A stretch of 64,000 nt of DNA, taken from positions 186,001-250,000 of the forward strand of contig NZ_BBBI01000001.1 of assembly GCF_001315985.1 (NCBI RefSeq), in the 5' to 3' direction. Shown in pieces: positions 18,043 to 27,968 of this stretch. Source of the stretch: Vulcanisaeta distributa JCM 11216. GTDB taxonomy: Archaea; Thermoproteota; Thermoprotei; Thermoproteales; Thermocladiaceae. The notes below the pieces were generated by a model that worked only from the letters and a program-made list of their open reading frames with translations, made no database searches and was not told the DNA's origin. The position numbers were made by a program, and so were the translations under genes. The first letter of the stretch is position 1. Each line of letters opens with the position of its first letter.

Positions 18043-19878
18043 ATGAGTTTTAGCATTACCGTGTCATCGAGCAAGGGTAGGATTGTCTACATAAGTGGGC
18101 CTGTTGTTAAGGCCGAATTGCCTGGAGCATTACTCTATGAATTAGTCTTTGTTGGCGAGCTCGGCCTCTTCGGCGAGGTAGTTAGGATCCAAGGTGACAT
18201 GGCCTTTATACAGGTCTATGAGGAGACTACGGGTCTGAAACCTGGCGAACCAGTTACTAGGACTGGGGAACCACTTAGTGCGTGGCTTGGTCCCGGCATA
18301 CTAAATAGGGTTTATGATGGTGTTCAGAGACCACTGCCATTAATATTTGACCTAACGAAGAGACCCTTTGTTGCGAGGGGGGGTATTAATTATGAGAAGG
18401 CACCACCGCTGGATCTCAGTAAGAAGTGGAAGTGGATACCAAAGGTTAAGGTTGGTGATGAGGTTGAGGTCGGCGACATACTCGGCGTTGTCCCAGAAAC
18501 ACCGCTCGTTGAGCATAGGATCCTCTATCCACCGATATATAGGACTGGCGGCGTTGTTAAGTACGTAGCTCCCGAGGGTGAGTACACAATCGAAGACGTG
18601 ATTGCAGAGGTGGAGACTAAGGAGGGCACGGTGAAGGTTAAGATGTGGCATAAGTGGCCCGTGAGGAGGCCAAGGCCATTCAGGGAAAAGCTGCCGCCAG
18701 TTGAGCCATTGATAACGGGTATTAGGACCGTAGATACCCTATTCCCAATAGCCATTGGTGGCGCGGCCGCGATTCCCGGGCCGTTCGGCAGTGGTAAGAC
18801 CGTAACAATAAGGACGCTGGCAATGTATAGTGAGGCTAGGTTAGTGTTCCCAGTGCTCTGTGGTGAGCGTGGAAACGAGGCCGCGGATGCACTACAGGGT
18901 TTGCTCAAGCTCGTTGACCCGAATACGGGTAGGCCATTGATGGAGAGGACAACAATAATAGTGAACACCTCCAACATGCCAGTGGCGGCTAGGGAAGCGA
19001 GTATATACATGGGCGTCACCATCGCTGAGTACTTCAGGGACCAGGGCTATGACTCCTTCCTAATGGCTGACTCAACGAGTAGGTGGGCTGAGGCGATGAG
19101 GGAGGTCGCCCTGAGGATCGGCGAGATGCCCAGTGAGGAGGGGGGGTTCCCAGCGTATTTGCCAACCAGGTTGGCTGAGTTCTATGAGAGATCCGGTAGG
19201 GTTGTGACTCTTGGTAAGGGTAATAGGTTGGGTTCGGTTACGATAGCCGCCTCGGTCTCACCACCTGGCGGTGACTTCACTGAGCCCGTCACCAGCCACA
19301 CACTTAGATTCGTAGGTGCCTTCTGGCCGTTGGATGCGAAACTTGCCTACTCAAGGCATTACCCAGCCATTAATTGGTTAATGGGCTTCAGTAGGTACGT
19401 CGATACGGTGGCTGAGTGGTACCAGAAGAATGTGGCGCCTGACTGGAGGGAGCTTAGGGACGAGGCCGTGAGGATACTGACCAGGGAGGCTGAGCTTCAG
19501 GAGGTCGTGAGGATACTCGGCACCGAGGCACTTAGTGAGCAGGAGAAGCACCTGTTAAATGCCGCATTCATAATTAGGGAGGGCTTCCTAAAGCAGGATG
19601 CTTATCACCCGGTTGATGTTAGGTCATTACCGCCAAAGCAGTACTGGCTTCTTAGGCTCATTATAACGTTCTATAGGAAGGGGCTTGAGGCAATTAACCG
19701 TGGAGTACCTGCCTCAGCACTTAGGGAGTTGGATACCGTTAAGAGGTTGCCTAGGCTTAGGATGGAGGTTAAGAATGAGGAGTATAAGAAGCTTATTGAC
19801 TACGAGCAGGAATTGATAAATGCTATCGAGAACCTAGTCAAACAATACGAATCACAAAGGGTAACGACAACTGCGTAG
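18043..19878 (+). CDS. atpA: A-type ATP synthase catalytic subunit A
   Basis: The 611-residue catalytic subunit. It has the P-loop GPFGSGKTVTI (about residue 247), the non-homologous insertion with PLVEHRILYPP, LMADSTSRWAEAMRE, and the C-terminal helical domain. The universally conserved EEGYPAYL or EEGFPAYL segment reads EEGGFPAYL, with an extra Gly at a 7-G run (19140-19146). A second extra Gly occurs at FVARGGINYEK (18376-18382). The frame is otherwise open throughout. It follows atpE closely. Subunits B and D are not in the window. Confidence 0.97.
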   Translation: MSFSITVSSSKGRIVYISGPVVKAELPGALLYELVFVGELGLFGEVVRIQGDMAFIQVYEETTGLKPGEPVTRTGEPLSAWLGPGILNRVYDGVQRPLPLIFDLTKRPFVARGGINYEKAPPLDLSKKWKWIPKVKVGDEVEVGDILGVVPETPLVEHRILYPPIYRTGGVVKYVAPEGEYTIEDVIAEVETKEGTVKVKMWHKWPVRRPRPFREKLPPVEPLITGIRTVDTLFPIAIGGAAAIPGPFGSGKTVTIRTLAMYSEARLVFPVLCGERGNEAADALQGLLKLVDPNTGRPLMERTTIIVNTSNMPVAAREASIYMGVTIAEYFRDQGYDSFLMADSTSRWAEAMREVALRIGEMPSEEGGFPAYLPTRLAEFYERSGRVVTLGKGNRLGSVTIAASVSPPGGDFTEPVTSHTLRFVGAFWPLDAKLAYSRHYPAINWLMGFSRYVDTVAEWYQKNVAPDWRELRDEAVRILTREAELQEVVRILGTEALSEQEKHLLNAAFIIREGFLKQDAYHPVDVRSLPPKQYWLLRLIITFYRKGLEAINRGVPASALRELDTVKRLPRLRMEVKNEEYKKLIDYEQELINAIENLVKQYESQRVTTTA

Positions 19879-19890
19879 GTAAAAATAATA

Positions 19891-20465
19891 TTAAATATTG
19901 ATGACCGTGTTTATTAACGACCTTATTACCTGGTAATTCTCGTTCCCACATAGTACAATTGCGTACTTATTGCATGAAATGCTATCTAATTTGCTTAATT
20001 CCATGGAGGCCTCTTGCGACAATTCATCGAGGTAGTTATTAAGCCTGAGTATTAGGAACCTATTCTGTGGGCACACGTATTTTAGGAATAACGCCGCATC
20101 AGAGCCATTCTTTATTGCAATATCCCTAAGCCTTACAATGGAATCCTCATTAATGCTACGGTTAATTACTGATGCGTAGCACCTCCTACACTCGCACTTA
20201 AATACCTGGGAGAACTTTGTAACCTCCTTTATCTCGTCAATACCGAGATCACGTAACAACCTAGTGAGTATCTCCTCACCCTTACCTGTTAATTCAGCCC
20301 ACCCCCCCTCATGACCCTAATCGCGCCCTGACCCTTAAGCTCACTCAATACACGCCTTACAACGCCCTCGCCCATGCCCGAAATGGCGCTCAGTGAGTAC
20401 CTACCCATTCTTCCATATTTCTTAAGTATTAGGAGAACCGTCAACTCCTCGGCGGTCATTTGCAT
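19891..20465 (-). CDS. Winged-helix regulator with Cys-rich C-terminal domain (frameshifted)
   Basis: The N-terminal part (MTAEELTVLLILKKYGRMGRYSLSAISGMGEGVVRRVLSELKGQGAI) is a MarR-type winged helix. The frame breaks at the 7-C run 20302-20308, where five bases give RGWAELTGKGEEILTRLLRDLG. It then continues to a C-terminal domain with CECRRC and further Cys residues (YVCPQ, SISC, IVLCG). About 190 residues in all. This resembles archaeal DUF4443-type regulators. Target and ligand unknown. Confidence 0.65.
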
Positions 20466-20599
20466 TAGTTAATTACTGTGTAAGGTAAAAATAATTTTTC
20501 TTCACCAAGTTATGCTTATTAATACTAATAATAACTGTGCTTGGTGATCATTATTTGCCCAGCAAGGGCATGTATGTAAACTCGAGGGAGTTGCCAATA

Positions 20600-22045
20600 A
20601 TGGTCTATAACACTGCTTCCAGGAATTTTGAGAAAATAACATTACTACGACCAGGCCTGGCCAGGATATACGTGTGTGGGTTAACGCCGTACGACTCAAT
20701 GCATGTTGGTCATGCAAGGACGTTTGTGTTCTACGACATATTTAGGAGGTACCTGGAGTACCTGGGTGTTGAGGTTAGGTTTGTGACTAACTTTACGGAC
20801 ATTGACGACAAGATAATCAACAGGGCTAGGCAGGAGTTTGGGAACGACTTAGTCAATAGGTGGTATGAGGTACCCAGTAGGTACATTAAGGAGTTCTTTG
20901 ACGCAATGGATAGGCTATACGTAAAGAGGGCGTATGCATACCCAAGGGTCACCGAGAACATAAACGACATGCTAAGGTGGATCCAGGAGTTAGTGAGTAA
21001 GAGCTTGGCCTATGTGAGCCCTGACGGTTCCGTGTACTTCGACATAACCAAGGTGCCTAAGTATGGCGAGTTTTCAGGACAGAAAATCGAGGAGTTAATA
21101 GCGGGCGCCAGGGTTGAGCCTGAGCCTGGTAAGAGGAACCCACTGGATTTCGCGCTTTGGAAGTCATGGAGCGAGGGTGAGCCCTGGTGGAATAGCCCAT
21201 GGAGCCCAGGCAGGCCCGGCTGGCACCTGGAGTGCGTGGTCATGTCCAGTAAGTACCTTGGCGTGCCCTTCGACATACATGGCGGCGGGCAGGACCTAAT
21301 ATTCCCGCACCACGAGAATGAGATCGCCATTGCCAGGGTTTACTTCGGCATTGATTACTTCGCTAGATACTGGATACACGTTGGTCTAGTGATGATTAGA
21401 GGCCAGAAGATGAGTAAGTCCCTCGGTAATATCATACCTATTATGGACGTATTGAGGAAACACGACGGTGAGGTACTGAGGCTTTACTACGCCATGACCC
21501 AGTACAGGAAGCCGATGGACTTCGACCCAGACGCCTTGGACCAGGTCAGGAATTCATTAATGAGTGTATACGCGGCCTATGACATGCTCACTGAGGCCAT
21601 AAATGAGGCCCCCCCCGACGTGGGCGACAGGGACGCTGAATTACTAGGTAGGGTTAATGGCTTCGTTAATTCCTTCGAGGAATCCATGAACAACGACATA
21701 AACACCAGCGGCGCCGTTGCGGCGCTCATGGACTTCGCCAGGTACGTTACGTCCACAGTAATCTACAACACACAGCACTTCTCAAAGAATGCCCTAACCA
21801 ATGCATTAACAGCCTTCAGTGATTTAGCAAACATTCTCGGCGTATTAAACAGGACAAGGCTACCACCATCACTCATCTCATTAATAGATACTTTGATAAG
21901 GGTCAGGGCTCAATTAAGGGCTAAGAAAATGTTTGATATAGCCGATGAGATCAGGAACGAACTTGGAAGGCTCGGAGTCGTGATAAGCGATGTCGGTAAT
22001 AAGACGTATTGGTACATCGATAGGGATAGGCTATCTTATTTTTAA
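20600..22045 (+). CDS. cysS: Cysteinyl-tRNA synthetase
   Basis: Class I aminoacyl-tRNA synthetase charging tRNA-Cys. Visible motifs: YVCGLTPYDSMHVGHART (HIGH box), FVTNFTDIDDKI, the zinc-site segments GWHLEC and FPHHENEIA, and KMSKSLGN. The C-terminal DALR-like helical domain is complete. The frame is open upstream to 20537, but the ATG at 20600 (MVYNTASRNFEK) gives the usual N terminus and about 481 residues. No frameshift is seen, although a 7-C run at 21610-21616 adds a Pro in a variable loop. Confidence 0.96.
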   Translation: MVYNTASRNFEKITLLRPGLARIYVCGLTPYDSMHVGHARTFVFYDIFRRYLEYLGVEVRFVTNFTDIDDKIINRARQEFGNDLVNRWYEVPSRYIKEFFDAMDRLYVKRAYAYPRVTENINDMLRWIQELVSKSLAYVSPDGSVYFDITKVPKYGEFSGQKIEELIAGARVEPEPGKRNPLDFALWKSWSEGEPWWNSPWSPGRPGWHLECVVMSSKYLGVPFDIHGGGQDLIFPHHENEIAIARVYFGIDYFARYWIHVGLVMIRGQKMSKSLGNIIPIMDVLRKHDGEVLRLYYAMTQYRKPMDFDPDALDQVRNSLMSVYAAYDMLTEAINEAPPDVGDRDAELLGRVNGFVNSFEESMNNDINTSGAVAALMDFARYVTSTVIYNTQHFSKNALTNALTAFSDLANILGVLNRTRLPPSLISLIDTLIRVRAQLRAKKMFDIADEIRNELGRLGVVISDVGNKTYWYIDRDRLSYF

Positions 22046-22175
22046 GTTGTGATGCCTTGGATATGAAGAGTCGCTGTAGTTATATAATCACGGCGGTTCT
22101 TCAGGCCCAAAGCGAAACATTAATTTCACAAGTTATGCTTTCGGTACTGATTTACTGTCGAACCCCCCCTGAATA

Positions 22176-24073
22176 ATGCTTAATTATTTTCCTAAACTCA
22201 ACACTAAGTGTATGAGGACGGTGTTCCTTAGTAATGGCTCGTTAGCCGTATTATACGATGAGAATTACTACATGAGGGACGTTTACTACCCATTGCTTGG
22301 TCAACATCATCACCATTCCTTTGGCGGCAGGTTCAAGATTGGTATTTGGCATGACGGTAAATTCACGTGGCTTGAGGGCATCGGTAATAAGGAGATTAGA
22401 TTGTCAGGTTCAAAGGCTGAGCTTCATGCCCAGTGGGATGGGCTTGAAATACACATGGAGGATACGGTATTAATACCGCAGCCAGTACTTGCTAGGCATG
22501 TATCGATTAGGGGGGGACCTGGATTCGTCAGGGTAATCTTTTATCACGATTTCAAGCTGAACGATTATGAGGCGGGGGGGGATACTGCATTCTATGATCC
22601 GTCATTAGATGCCGTGTTCCATTATAAGGGAACTACGTGGTTTGGCATAGCATCAACTAACCCAATCTATGAGTACACCACGGGTAGGAGGGACCTCAAT
22701 GTAGTACTCCCCCCCGACTGTGAGGATGGCGTACTTAGTAAGAACCCAATAGCCCAGGGCTCCGTGGCTTCGGCAATGTCAATAGCGAGCCCCCCCGAGT
22801 TTTACTACTTCATAGTGGCAGGTGATAATTACGAGAGGGTTATGAGGATGATAATTGAACTTAGGGATAGGAATAACGTGGAGACCTACTTCCGCAGGTC
22901 AGTAAATTACTGGAGTAATGTGGCCTCGGAGTACAGCGATGATGAATTAGCCTCACAGAGTATTGTAGTTCTGCTCGGCCATGTTGGTACTAACGGTTCA
23001 ATACCGGCCTCACTGGATACATCAATAATTAAGTTTAACCTGGACACGTATGGCTACCTATGGCCTAGAGACGCGGCATTTGCAGCCATGGCCCTTGACA
23101 TGGCTGGCTATTACACGTTCACGAAGAAGTTTTATTCCCTGGTGTTTAAGCTCTTTGGGCGCGAGGGTTTCCTATTCCAGAAGTATAATCCAAGTGGTAC
23201 CTGGGGGGGTTCTACCTGGCACCCATGGACTGCCAGGAGTAGGAAGTCACTGAATATTCAGGAGGATGAGACGGCCACCGTGATTTACGCCTTCTGGCAT
23301 TACTTCCAGAGGACGAGGGATTACGACTTACTTAGGGAGGTCTATGATGTGATAACTAGGGCCGCCAACTTCATGACTAATTTTAGGGATGAGAAGCTGA
23401 AATTACCCCTCGAATCCTACGACCTATGGGAGGAGAGGCTCGGCGTGCATACGTATACGGTGGCTTCGGTATACGCAGGACTACTCGCGGCTAGTAACTT
23501 GGCTAAGATGCTTGGTGAGTACGAGAGCGCCAGTAAGTGGGAGGAGACTGCATGGAGATTCGAGAGGCAATTAGGAACTACCTATTCGATAGGGAGAGGG
23601 GGGGCGTGTTTTATAGGTCTGTCAGGATTGATGATGGTAAGATAACGGAGGTTGATAGGACAGTCGATGCGAGCATAATGGGTGTATTCCTCTTTAACGT
23701 GTTCGACGTGTATGAACCCATGCTTGAGAGTAGTGTTAAGGTTATTGTGGATAGGCTTTGGGTTAAGCCCATAGGAGGCATTGCCCGTTATGAGGGTGAT
23801 TACTACCAAAGGGTTCCCGGTGATTACAGTGGTATTCCTGGTAATCCATGGATAATAACCACGCTCTGGGTTACCCAATACTACATGGCTAAGGGTGATT
23901 GCTATAGGGCTAGGGAATTCATATCGTGGGTTAACAGGGTTAGGACATCAACGAACCTACTACCTGAGCAGGTTGACCCATTCAGGGGATTACCTGTTTC
24001 AGTAACCCCACTTGTTTGGAGCCATGCTGAGTATTTGAGGACTTACATAATGAGGAAAAGGCAATGCGCTTAA
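22176..24073 (+). CDS. Glycoside hydrolase family 15 glucoamylase-like (frameshifted)
   Basis: An archaeal GH15 enzyme that releases glucose from alpha-glucans. The N-terminal beta domain (FLSNGSLAVLYDENYYMRDVYYP) is followed by the (alpha/alpha)6 barrel with WPRDAAFAAMALD, the general acid in SYDLWEERLGVHT, and the catalytic-base region NLLPEQVDPF. The frame shifts at about 23554, where a GG needs three G bases to read TAWEIREAIRNYLFDRE. No signal peptide is seen, so a cytoplasmic role such as trehalose, glycogen or maltodextrin breakdown is possible. Confidence 0.88.
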
Positions 24074-25088
24074 GTTCCCCCCCAATACGTCTCATAAAGC
24101 TTCATCCAATAACCACTAACTAACCTATTCTTACCCAGTACCTCGGTTATCGGTACCCTGACTATGTCACCACCCCCCCTATAGGCCACCATCTTTCCGA
24201 AGTCACCACTTTCAATCGCATTAAAGGCCTCCGTGGCAAACCTAACAGCCAATACCCTATCAAACACCGTCGGCGGCGCACCCCCCCTAATTATGTGGCC
24301 TGGAATCACAGCCCTAGTCTCGATACCCGTAACCTTCTCTATATACTGAGCCAACTCATTACCAACACCGCCAAGTCTCGAGTGCCCAAACTCATCCTTA
24401 GGCCCACCATACTCCTTAATACCCTCAGAGACCACGATCAATGCCCACCTTCTATCCTTGTAAACCTCCTTAACCCTATTAGCAACGATGTCCCAGTTAA
24501 CGGGCTTCTCGGGTATTAAGACAAAGTCCGCCATCGTGGCTAACCCAGTAAATAGGGCTATCCAACCAGCCTCCCTACCCATAACCTCAACAACACCAAC
24601 TCTCTCATGCGAAACCAACGTTGTCTTGAAGGACTCAGTAACTCTAATGGCTTCGTTAACTGCCGTGTCAAAGCCGATTGTGTAATCCGTACCGTAAACA
24701 TCATTATCGATGGTCTTTGGAATACCAACCACGTTAGCCAAACCCCCCCTCGCCTGCGTCTGGGCAGCGGCGCTCAGTGTATCATCGCCGCCAATCGCTA
24801 CGATAACGTCTAGGCCAAGTTCCCTGAGATTTTTAGCAAAGGTCTCAGCCCTAGTTTCATCCTTGAAGGGGGGGTTCGTCCTTGAGGTCCTAATGAATGT
24901 ACCACCAGTAAACGCTGTGTCTATTAGGTCCTTAGACCTGACCCTCCTAACCTCCTTATCCAGTATTCCCCTCCAGCCATGGAATATCGCATAAACCTCG
25001 TGCTTACCCTCCAATAACTTAGTCAGTGTGTACACGGCTATGTTGAGCCCGGCGCATCACCACCCCCAGTGAGGATGCCCACCTTCAT
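24070..25088 (-). CDS. pfp: PPi-dependent phosphofructokinase (frameshift near start)
   Basis: Converts fructose 6-phosphate and PPi to the bisphosphate, reversibly. MKVGILTGGGDAPGLN spans a shift at about 25049-25053, where one base is missing. The phosphoryl-donor site reads AIGGDDTL with PKTIDND. Asp in GGDD and Lys in PKTIDND are hallmarks of PPi use, whereas ATP enzymes have GGDG and PGTIDND. The ATG overlaps the aldolase stop (ATGA), the same fba-pfp order known in Thermoproteus tenax. Extra residues at 7-base runs include SRTNPPFK and HIIRGGAPPT. Confidence 0.93.
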
Positions 25089-25894
25089 TTAACCTCACCC
25101 AACACCTCAACAACCTTCTTACCTCCATACACGATCTCCGAAAGAACCCTAGCGAACTTTAACGCATCCCTCCTCTGCCACACATTCCTACCAACCGCAA
25201 TACCGATGGCACCAGCCTCAAGAACACCCTCAACCTGCCTCAGGAACTCCTCCTCAGTCTTCGTCTTAGGGCCACCCGACATTAACACTGGGACCTTACC
25301 AGCAACCTTAACGGCCCAGGCAAAGGTCTTCGGATCACCAGTGTACTTTATCTTCATTGCATCGGCACCAAGCTCAAGGGCTACCCTGGCCGCGTAGGCC
25401 ACAATCTCCGGCGCCGTCTCGTTCGTGACCTTACCACCCCCCCTCGGGTACGACCAAACAATCAGCGGCATGTCGAACTTAACAGCCTCCCTCTTTATCC
25501 TGGCCAATTCCTCAAACATCTTCCACTCATAACCACTACCTGGATATATCGTGTAACCCACGGCAGATGCACCTAGGCTAACCGCCTCCTCAACAGTGCA
25601 ATTAGCCACTGATATTGGCTCACCGTTATATAGGTTCGTCTTACCATTCAACTTAACAATAAGTGGCACACTACCATCGTAGTACTTCTCCGCAATACCC
25701 CCCCTCTGGAAGACGACGCCGTCAAAGCCAGCCTCACGTGCCAGCTTAAGTATGTACCCAGGGTCTGCGGAGTCTGGATTATCGAGGAAGTCTGTTGGCC
25801 CATGCTCAATGCCATGGTCATAAGCGAGTATTATTGACCTACCCCCCCTCCTCGCGAATATTCTCAGGAACTTCTCAATTAATGCTGTCATCAA
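25085..25894 (-). CDS. fba: Archaeal class I fructose-bisphosphate aldolase
   Basis: A 269-residue archaeal-type class I aldolase, very close in sequence to the Thermoproteus tenax enzyme. AYDHGIEHGPTDF, the Schiff-base lysine region ELGADAMKIKYTGD, and AIGIAVGRNVWQRRD are intact. Three segments carry one Gly more than the T. tenax sequence as I remember it (ARRGGRS, FQRGGIAEKY, YPRGGGKV). Each lies at a 7-base run (25842-25848, 25698-25704, 25437-25443). It leads the fba-pfp operon. Confidence 0.97.
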   Translation of the reverse strand: MMTALIEKFLRIFARRGGRSIILAYDHGIEHGPTDFLDNPDSADPGYILKLAREAGFDGVVFQRGGIAEKYYDGSVPLIVKLNGKTNLYNGEPISVANCTVEEAVSLGASAVGYTIYPGSGYEWKMFEELARIKREAVKFDMPLIVWSYPRGGGKVTNETAPEIVAYAARVALELGADAMKIKYTGDPKTFAWAVKVAGKVPVLMSGGPKTKTEEEFLRQVEGVLEAGAIGIAVGRNVWQRRDALKFARVLSEIVYGGKKVVEVLGEVK

Positions 25895-25913
25895 TTACTT
25901 CGTTGACTAAGCC

Positions 25914-25922
25914 TATATTTAA
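25914..25922 (-). promoter_or_regulatory. TATA box of the fba-pfp operon
   Basis: TTAAATATA on the minus strand lies 20-28 bases before the aldolase ATG, giving a leaderless start. Confidence 0.55.
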
Positions 25923-25969
25923 TGCATGATTGTTAGAAATGTGTTGTTGGGTATAATGATTACACCGTT

Positions 25970-26702
25970 TTAGGCATTACCACTCTCATTGCTAATTGTA
26001 ATACCGTAAATAACTCGAATCTGACTAAGCAAGTCATTAACCATGAACCTAAGTATCTCAGAACCAATCTCAGGCCTTACGAGGTCCCTACGCAATGAAC
26101 CAATAATACCCGTCTCACTAACGTCAATAGTCCTGAAAACGTTTATGTTACCACCAACCTCGGTATCAATGATCCTATCCCACCTAACAAGGCCCTTGTT
26201 TATTGCAGCGATTAATGATGACTCAACTGCATCTGCATGGCCGAAGGATGGGAAATACCTCATTACATATTCAATAACACGCCTATTAAATAGGTAGTAA
26301 TGATAAACCCTAGGCCTAATCCTTGAGTAATTCCATTCCTTGACCACGATATTCAACGCATCGACATTACCACCATGCCCATTAACAAAAACAACGCCAA
26401 TAGGCCCCCCCACGCGGAAACACTCTCGATAAAGTCAAGAAGATAATGAACTAAGTTTTCAAAATGAACCCACGTGGTCCCCACAAACCTGCGTGCTCCA
26501 TTGAGGAACCAACCGCTATCAATGGGTAAAGCAAGCCCCTATCTGGTATTCTACTTTCTATCTCATTAGCGACATAATTAGCGATTATGGAGTCAGTACC
26601 TAAGGGCAGGTGGGGGGGTCCATGCTGTTCGATAGATCCAATCGGCACAATAATCAATGGGTCCTTAGGTACCTCATCGCGGGTTATCTCCAGTATTTTC
26701 AC
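25970..26702 (-). CDS. Creatininase-family amidohydrolase (frameshifted)
   Basis: This metal-dependent family includes creatininase and the archaeal formamide hydrolase ArfB of riboflavin and F420 synthesis. Motifs are VPIGSIEQHGP...HLPLGTD, SMEHAG, VFVNGHGGNVDAL and GHADAVESSLI. The invariant EQHGPHLP reads EQHGPPHLP at a 7-G run (26612-26618). The frame is lost near 26490 and regained after WVHFENLVHYLLDFIESVSAWG at the 7-C run 26405-26411. Given GTP cyclohydrolase III at 2.7 kb, an ArfB role is attractive but unproven. Confidence 0.82.
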
Positions 26703-27004
26703 GTAATTGCGGAAAATACATAATTATTAAAGCCTATGCTCAAGCCAAGCATCTCCACACCAATAACTTCCCTAATATATGGACCTAGGGCACTCCCAAG
26801 GACACACTACGTGAATCTATCGAAGGCGCGCATCGCAGCTCATTGATAAACCACACACCTTACATTGCTCACAACCCTGAGCAAAGCATTCCTAGCGAGA
26901 CCCCTTAAAAATCCCAACCAATACCTGGACATTCTACCTCAAGCTCATTAAGTATGCCTATTAGGCGTTGGATAATACCCGTAATTACTGGCTTACATGC
27001 ATGG

Positions 27005-27030
27005 GCTCTGGTGCTCCAGAGCACTGGAGC
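27005..27030. repeat. Two overlapping, mutually exclusive hairpins
   Basis: GCTCTGG at 27005-27011 pairs with CCAGAGC at 27016-27022 around a four-base loop. Alternatively GCTCCAG at 27013-27019 pairs with CTGGAGC at 27024-27030, also around four bases. The stems share bases, so only one can form at a time. Confidence 0.6.
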
Positions 27031-27076
27031 CATTATCACTACTGACTAAACAGTCTTGAATGAGAGGATTGCGAAT

Positions 27077-27095
27077 AGCCCAGGATCCCTGGGCT
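27077..27095. repeat. 8-bp hairpin
   Basis: AGCCCAGG (27077-27084) and CCTGGGCT (27088-27095) are exact reverse complements around an ATC loop. The GC-rich stem could fold in RNA on either strand. No T-run follows on the plus strand. Confidence 0.6.
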
Positions 27096-27150
27096 GGAGT
27101 ACATTCTCAATGAATGACTTTAGGCACCAGGAATTGCTAACGGAATAATT

Positions 27151-27174
27151 CCTTGAATTATTAATAATTCAAGG
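27151..27174. repeat. Perfect 24-bp palindrome
   Basis: Two 12-base arms (CCTTGAATTATT and its reverse complement) abut with no loop. It lies about 120 bases from the tRNA-Gly 3' end. It may be a protein-binding palindrome or part of a processed transcript. Confidence 0.65.
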
Positions 27175-27298
27175 ATTAGCATGAGTTTCTCATTGCCGAT
27201 TTTCTCGAGGACAATGAGTTGGTAATCAACCATCCTAGTTTAATCATGATCACCCACTGGCTTGTAAACGAATAATGAGCAACGGAAAGGTATTTTGG

Positions 27299-27374
27299 TG
27301 CGGCCGCCGGGATTCGAACCCGGGTTCTGCGGCTCGGCAGGCCGCCATCCTAGACCAGGCTAGACTACGGCCGC
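27299..27374 (-). tRNA. tRNA-Gly (anticodon GCC)
   Basis: On the minus strand GCGGCCG pairs with CGGCCGC in the acceptor stem. The anticodon stem GCGGC/GCCGC carries the loop CTGCCGA, giving anticodon GCC. The T arm CCCGG-GTTCGAA-TCCCGG is complete. Discriminator A is followed by an encoded CCA (27298-27296). No intron is seen. A TTAAAA element about 27 bases upstream, at the 3' end of the DUF309 gene, can serve as its promoter. Confidence 0.97.
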
Positions 27375-27399
27375 GATTTGAGACACGCCACTTTAGGTT

Positions 27400-27965
27400 T
27401 TAAGCTTTTTGTATCGATTCTAAGTCCTCTTTCTCGATCTTGAATGGCTTCGTTGCCAGCAGGGCATTATTCACCTTTCTTAGTAACTTCTCCCTATTTA
27501 TGTGGGGGGGTATTTGGTTTTTTGCGATTAACTCCCTCGCCCTAGTGATTAATCTCTTAAACGCCTCTAGGTTGTTTTCCTGGATCTTCACGAAGCCGCC
27601 GCCAATATTATTAATCCCCGTATACCCTCATCCTTATTCCTACGCCAGACTTTTTCGAGCACCTCATGGGCCTCCCAAAACCTCTCCTCATTGAATAACT
27701 CGACGTACTTCCTAATGGCGTATTCCTCATTTAATTCTTCGTTTTCCTCGTTTATATTTATTGTTTCTTTAATGATGAAACCAAGTGCTTGTATTTTTTC
27801 TGTGGTTATGTCGTTATTGTATAAATCTATCTCGATATGATTACTCGCCACCCTTATATTAATTACCTTAAGTCCTATCGATCGTAACCTACTCATTAAT
27901 TCCTGCCTATGGGCGGGCGTGAGACCAGGATTGTTAACTATGATTAAAGTTCTGTTGTTCTGCAT
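27400..27965 (-). CDS. DUF309 protein (split by a one-base shift)
   Basis: The N-terminal part (LIIVNNPGLTPAHRQELMSRLRSIG) is followed by the helical DUF309 domain: YVELFNEERFWEAHEVLEKVWRR, GLIILAAA, then FVKIQENNLEAFKRLITRARELI in another frame. The shift at about 27588-27592 needs one more base in GCGGCGGC-TTCGTGAAG. A GTG overlapping the TGA could alternatively start a second peptide, but the break is inside a domain helix. The function of DUF309 is unknown. It follows the sugar ABC operon by three bases. Confidence 0.72.
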
Positions 27966-27968
27966 TAG

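Larger units (their letters stand above)
26703..27295. other. Hairpin-rich gap before tRNA-Gly
   Basis: About 590 bases with no convincing gene. Short minus-strand open stretches (for example LGSALGPYIREVIGVEMLGLSIG near 26730-26800) may be remains of a decayed gene. The segment 27004-27174 holds three strong inverted repeats, listed separately. I found no match to RNase P or SRP RNA landmarks. Confidence 0.5.

Noticed and set aside
26930-27296. RNase P or SRP RNA in the hairpin-rich gap
   Set aside because: The hairpins are strong, but the conserved single-stranded landmarks of either RNA are missing. Kept only as an unassigned structured region.
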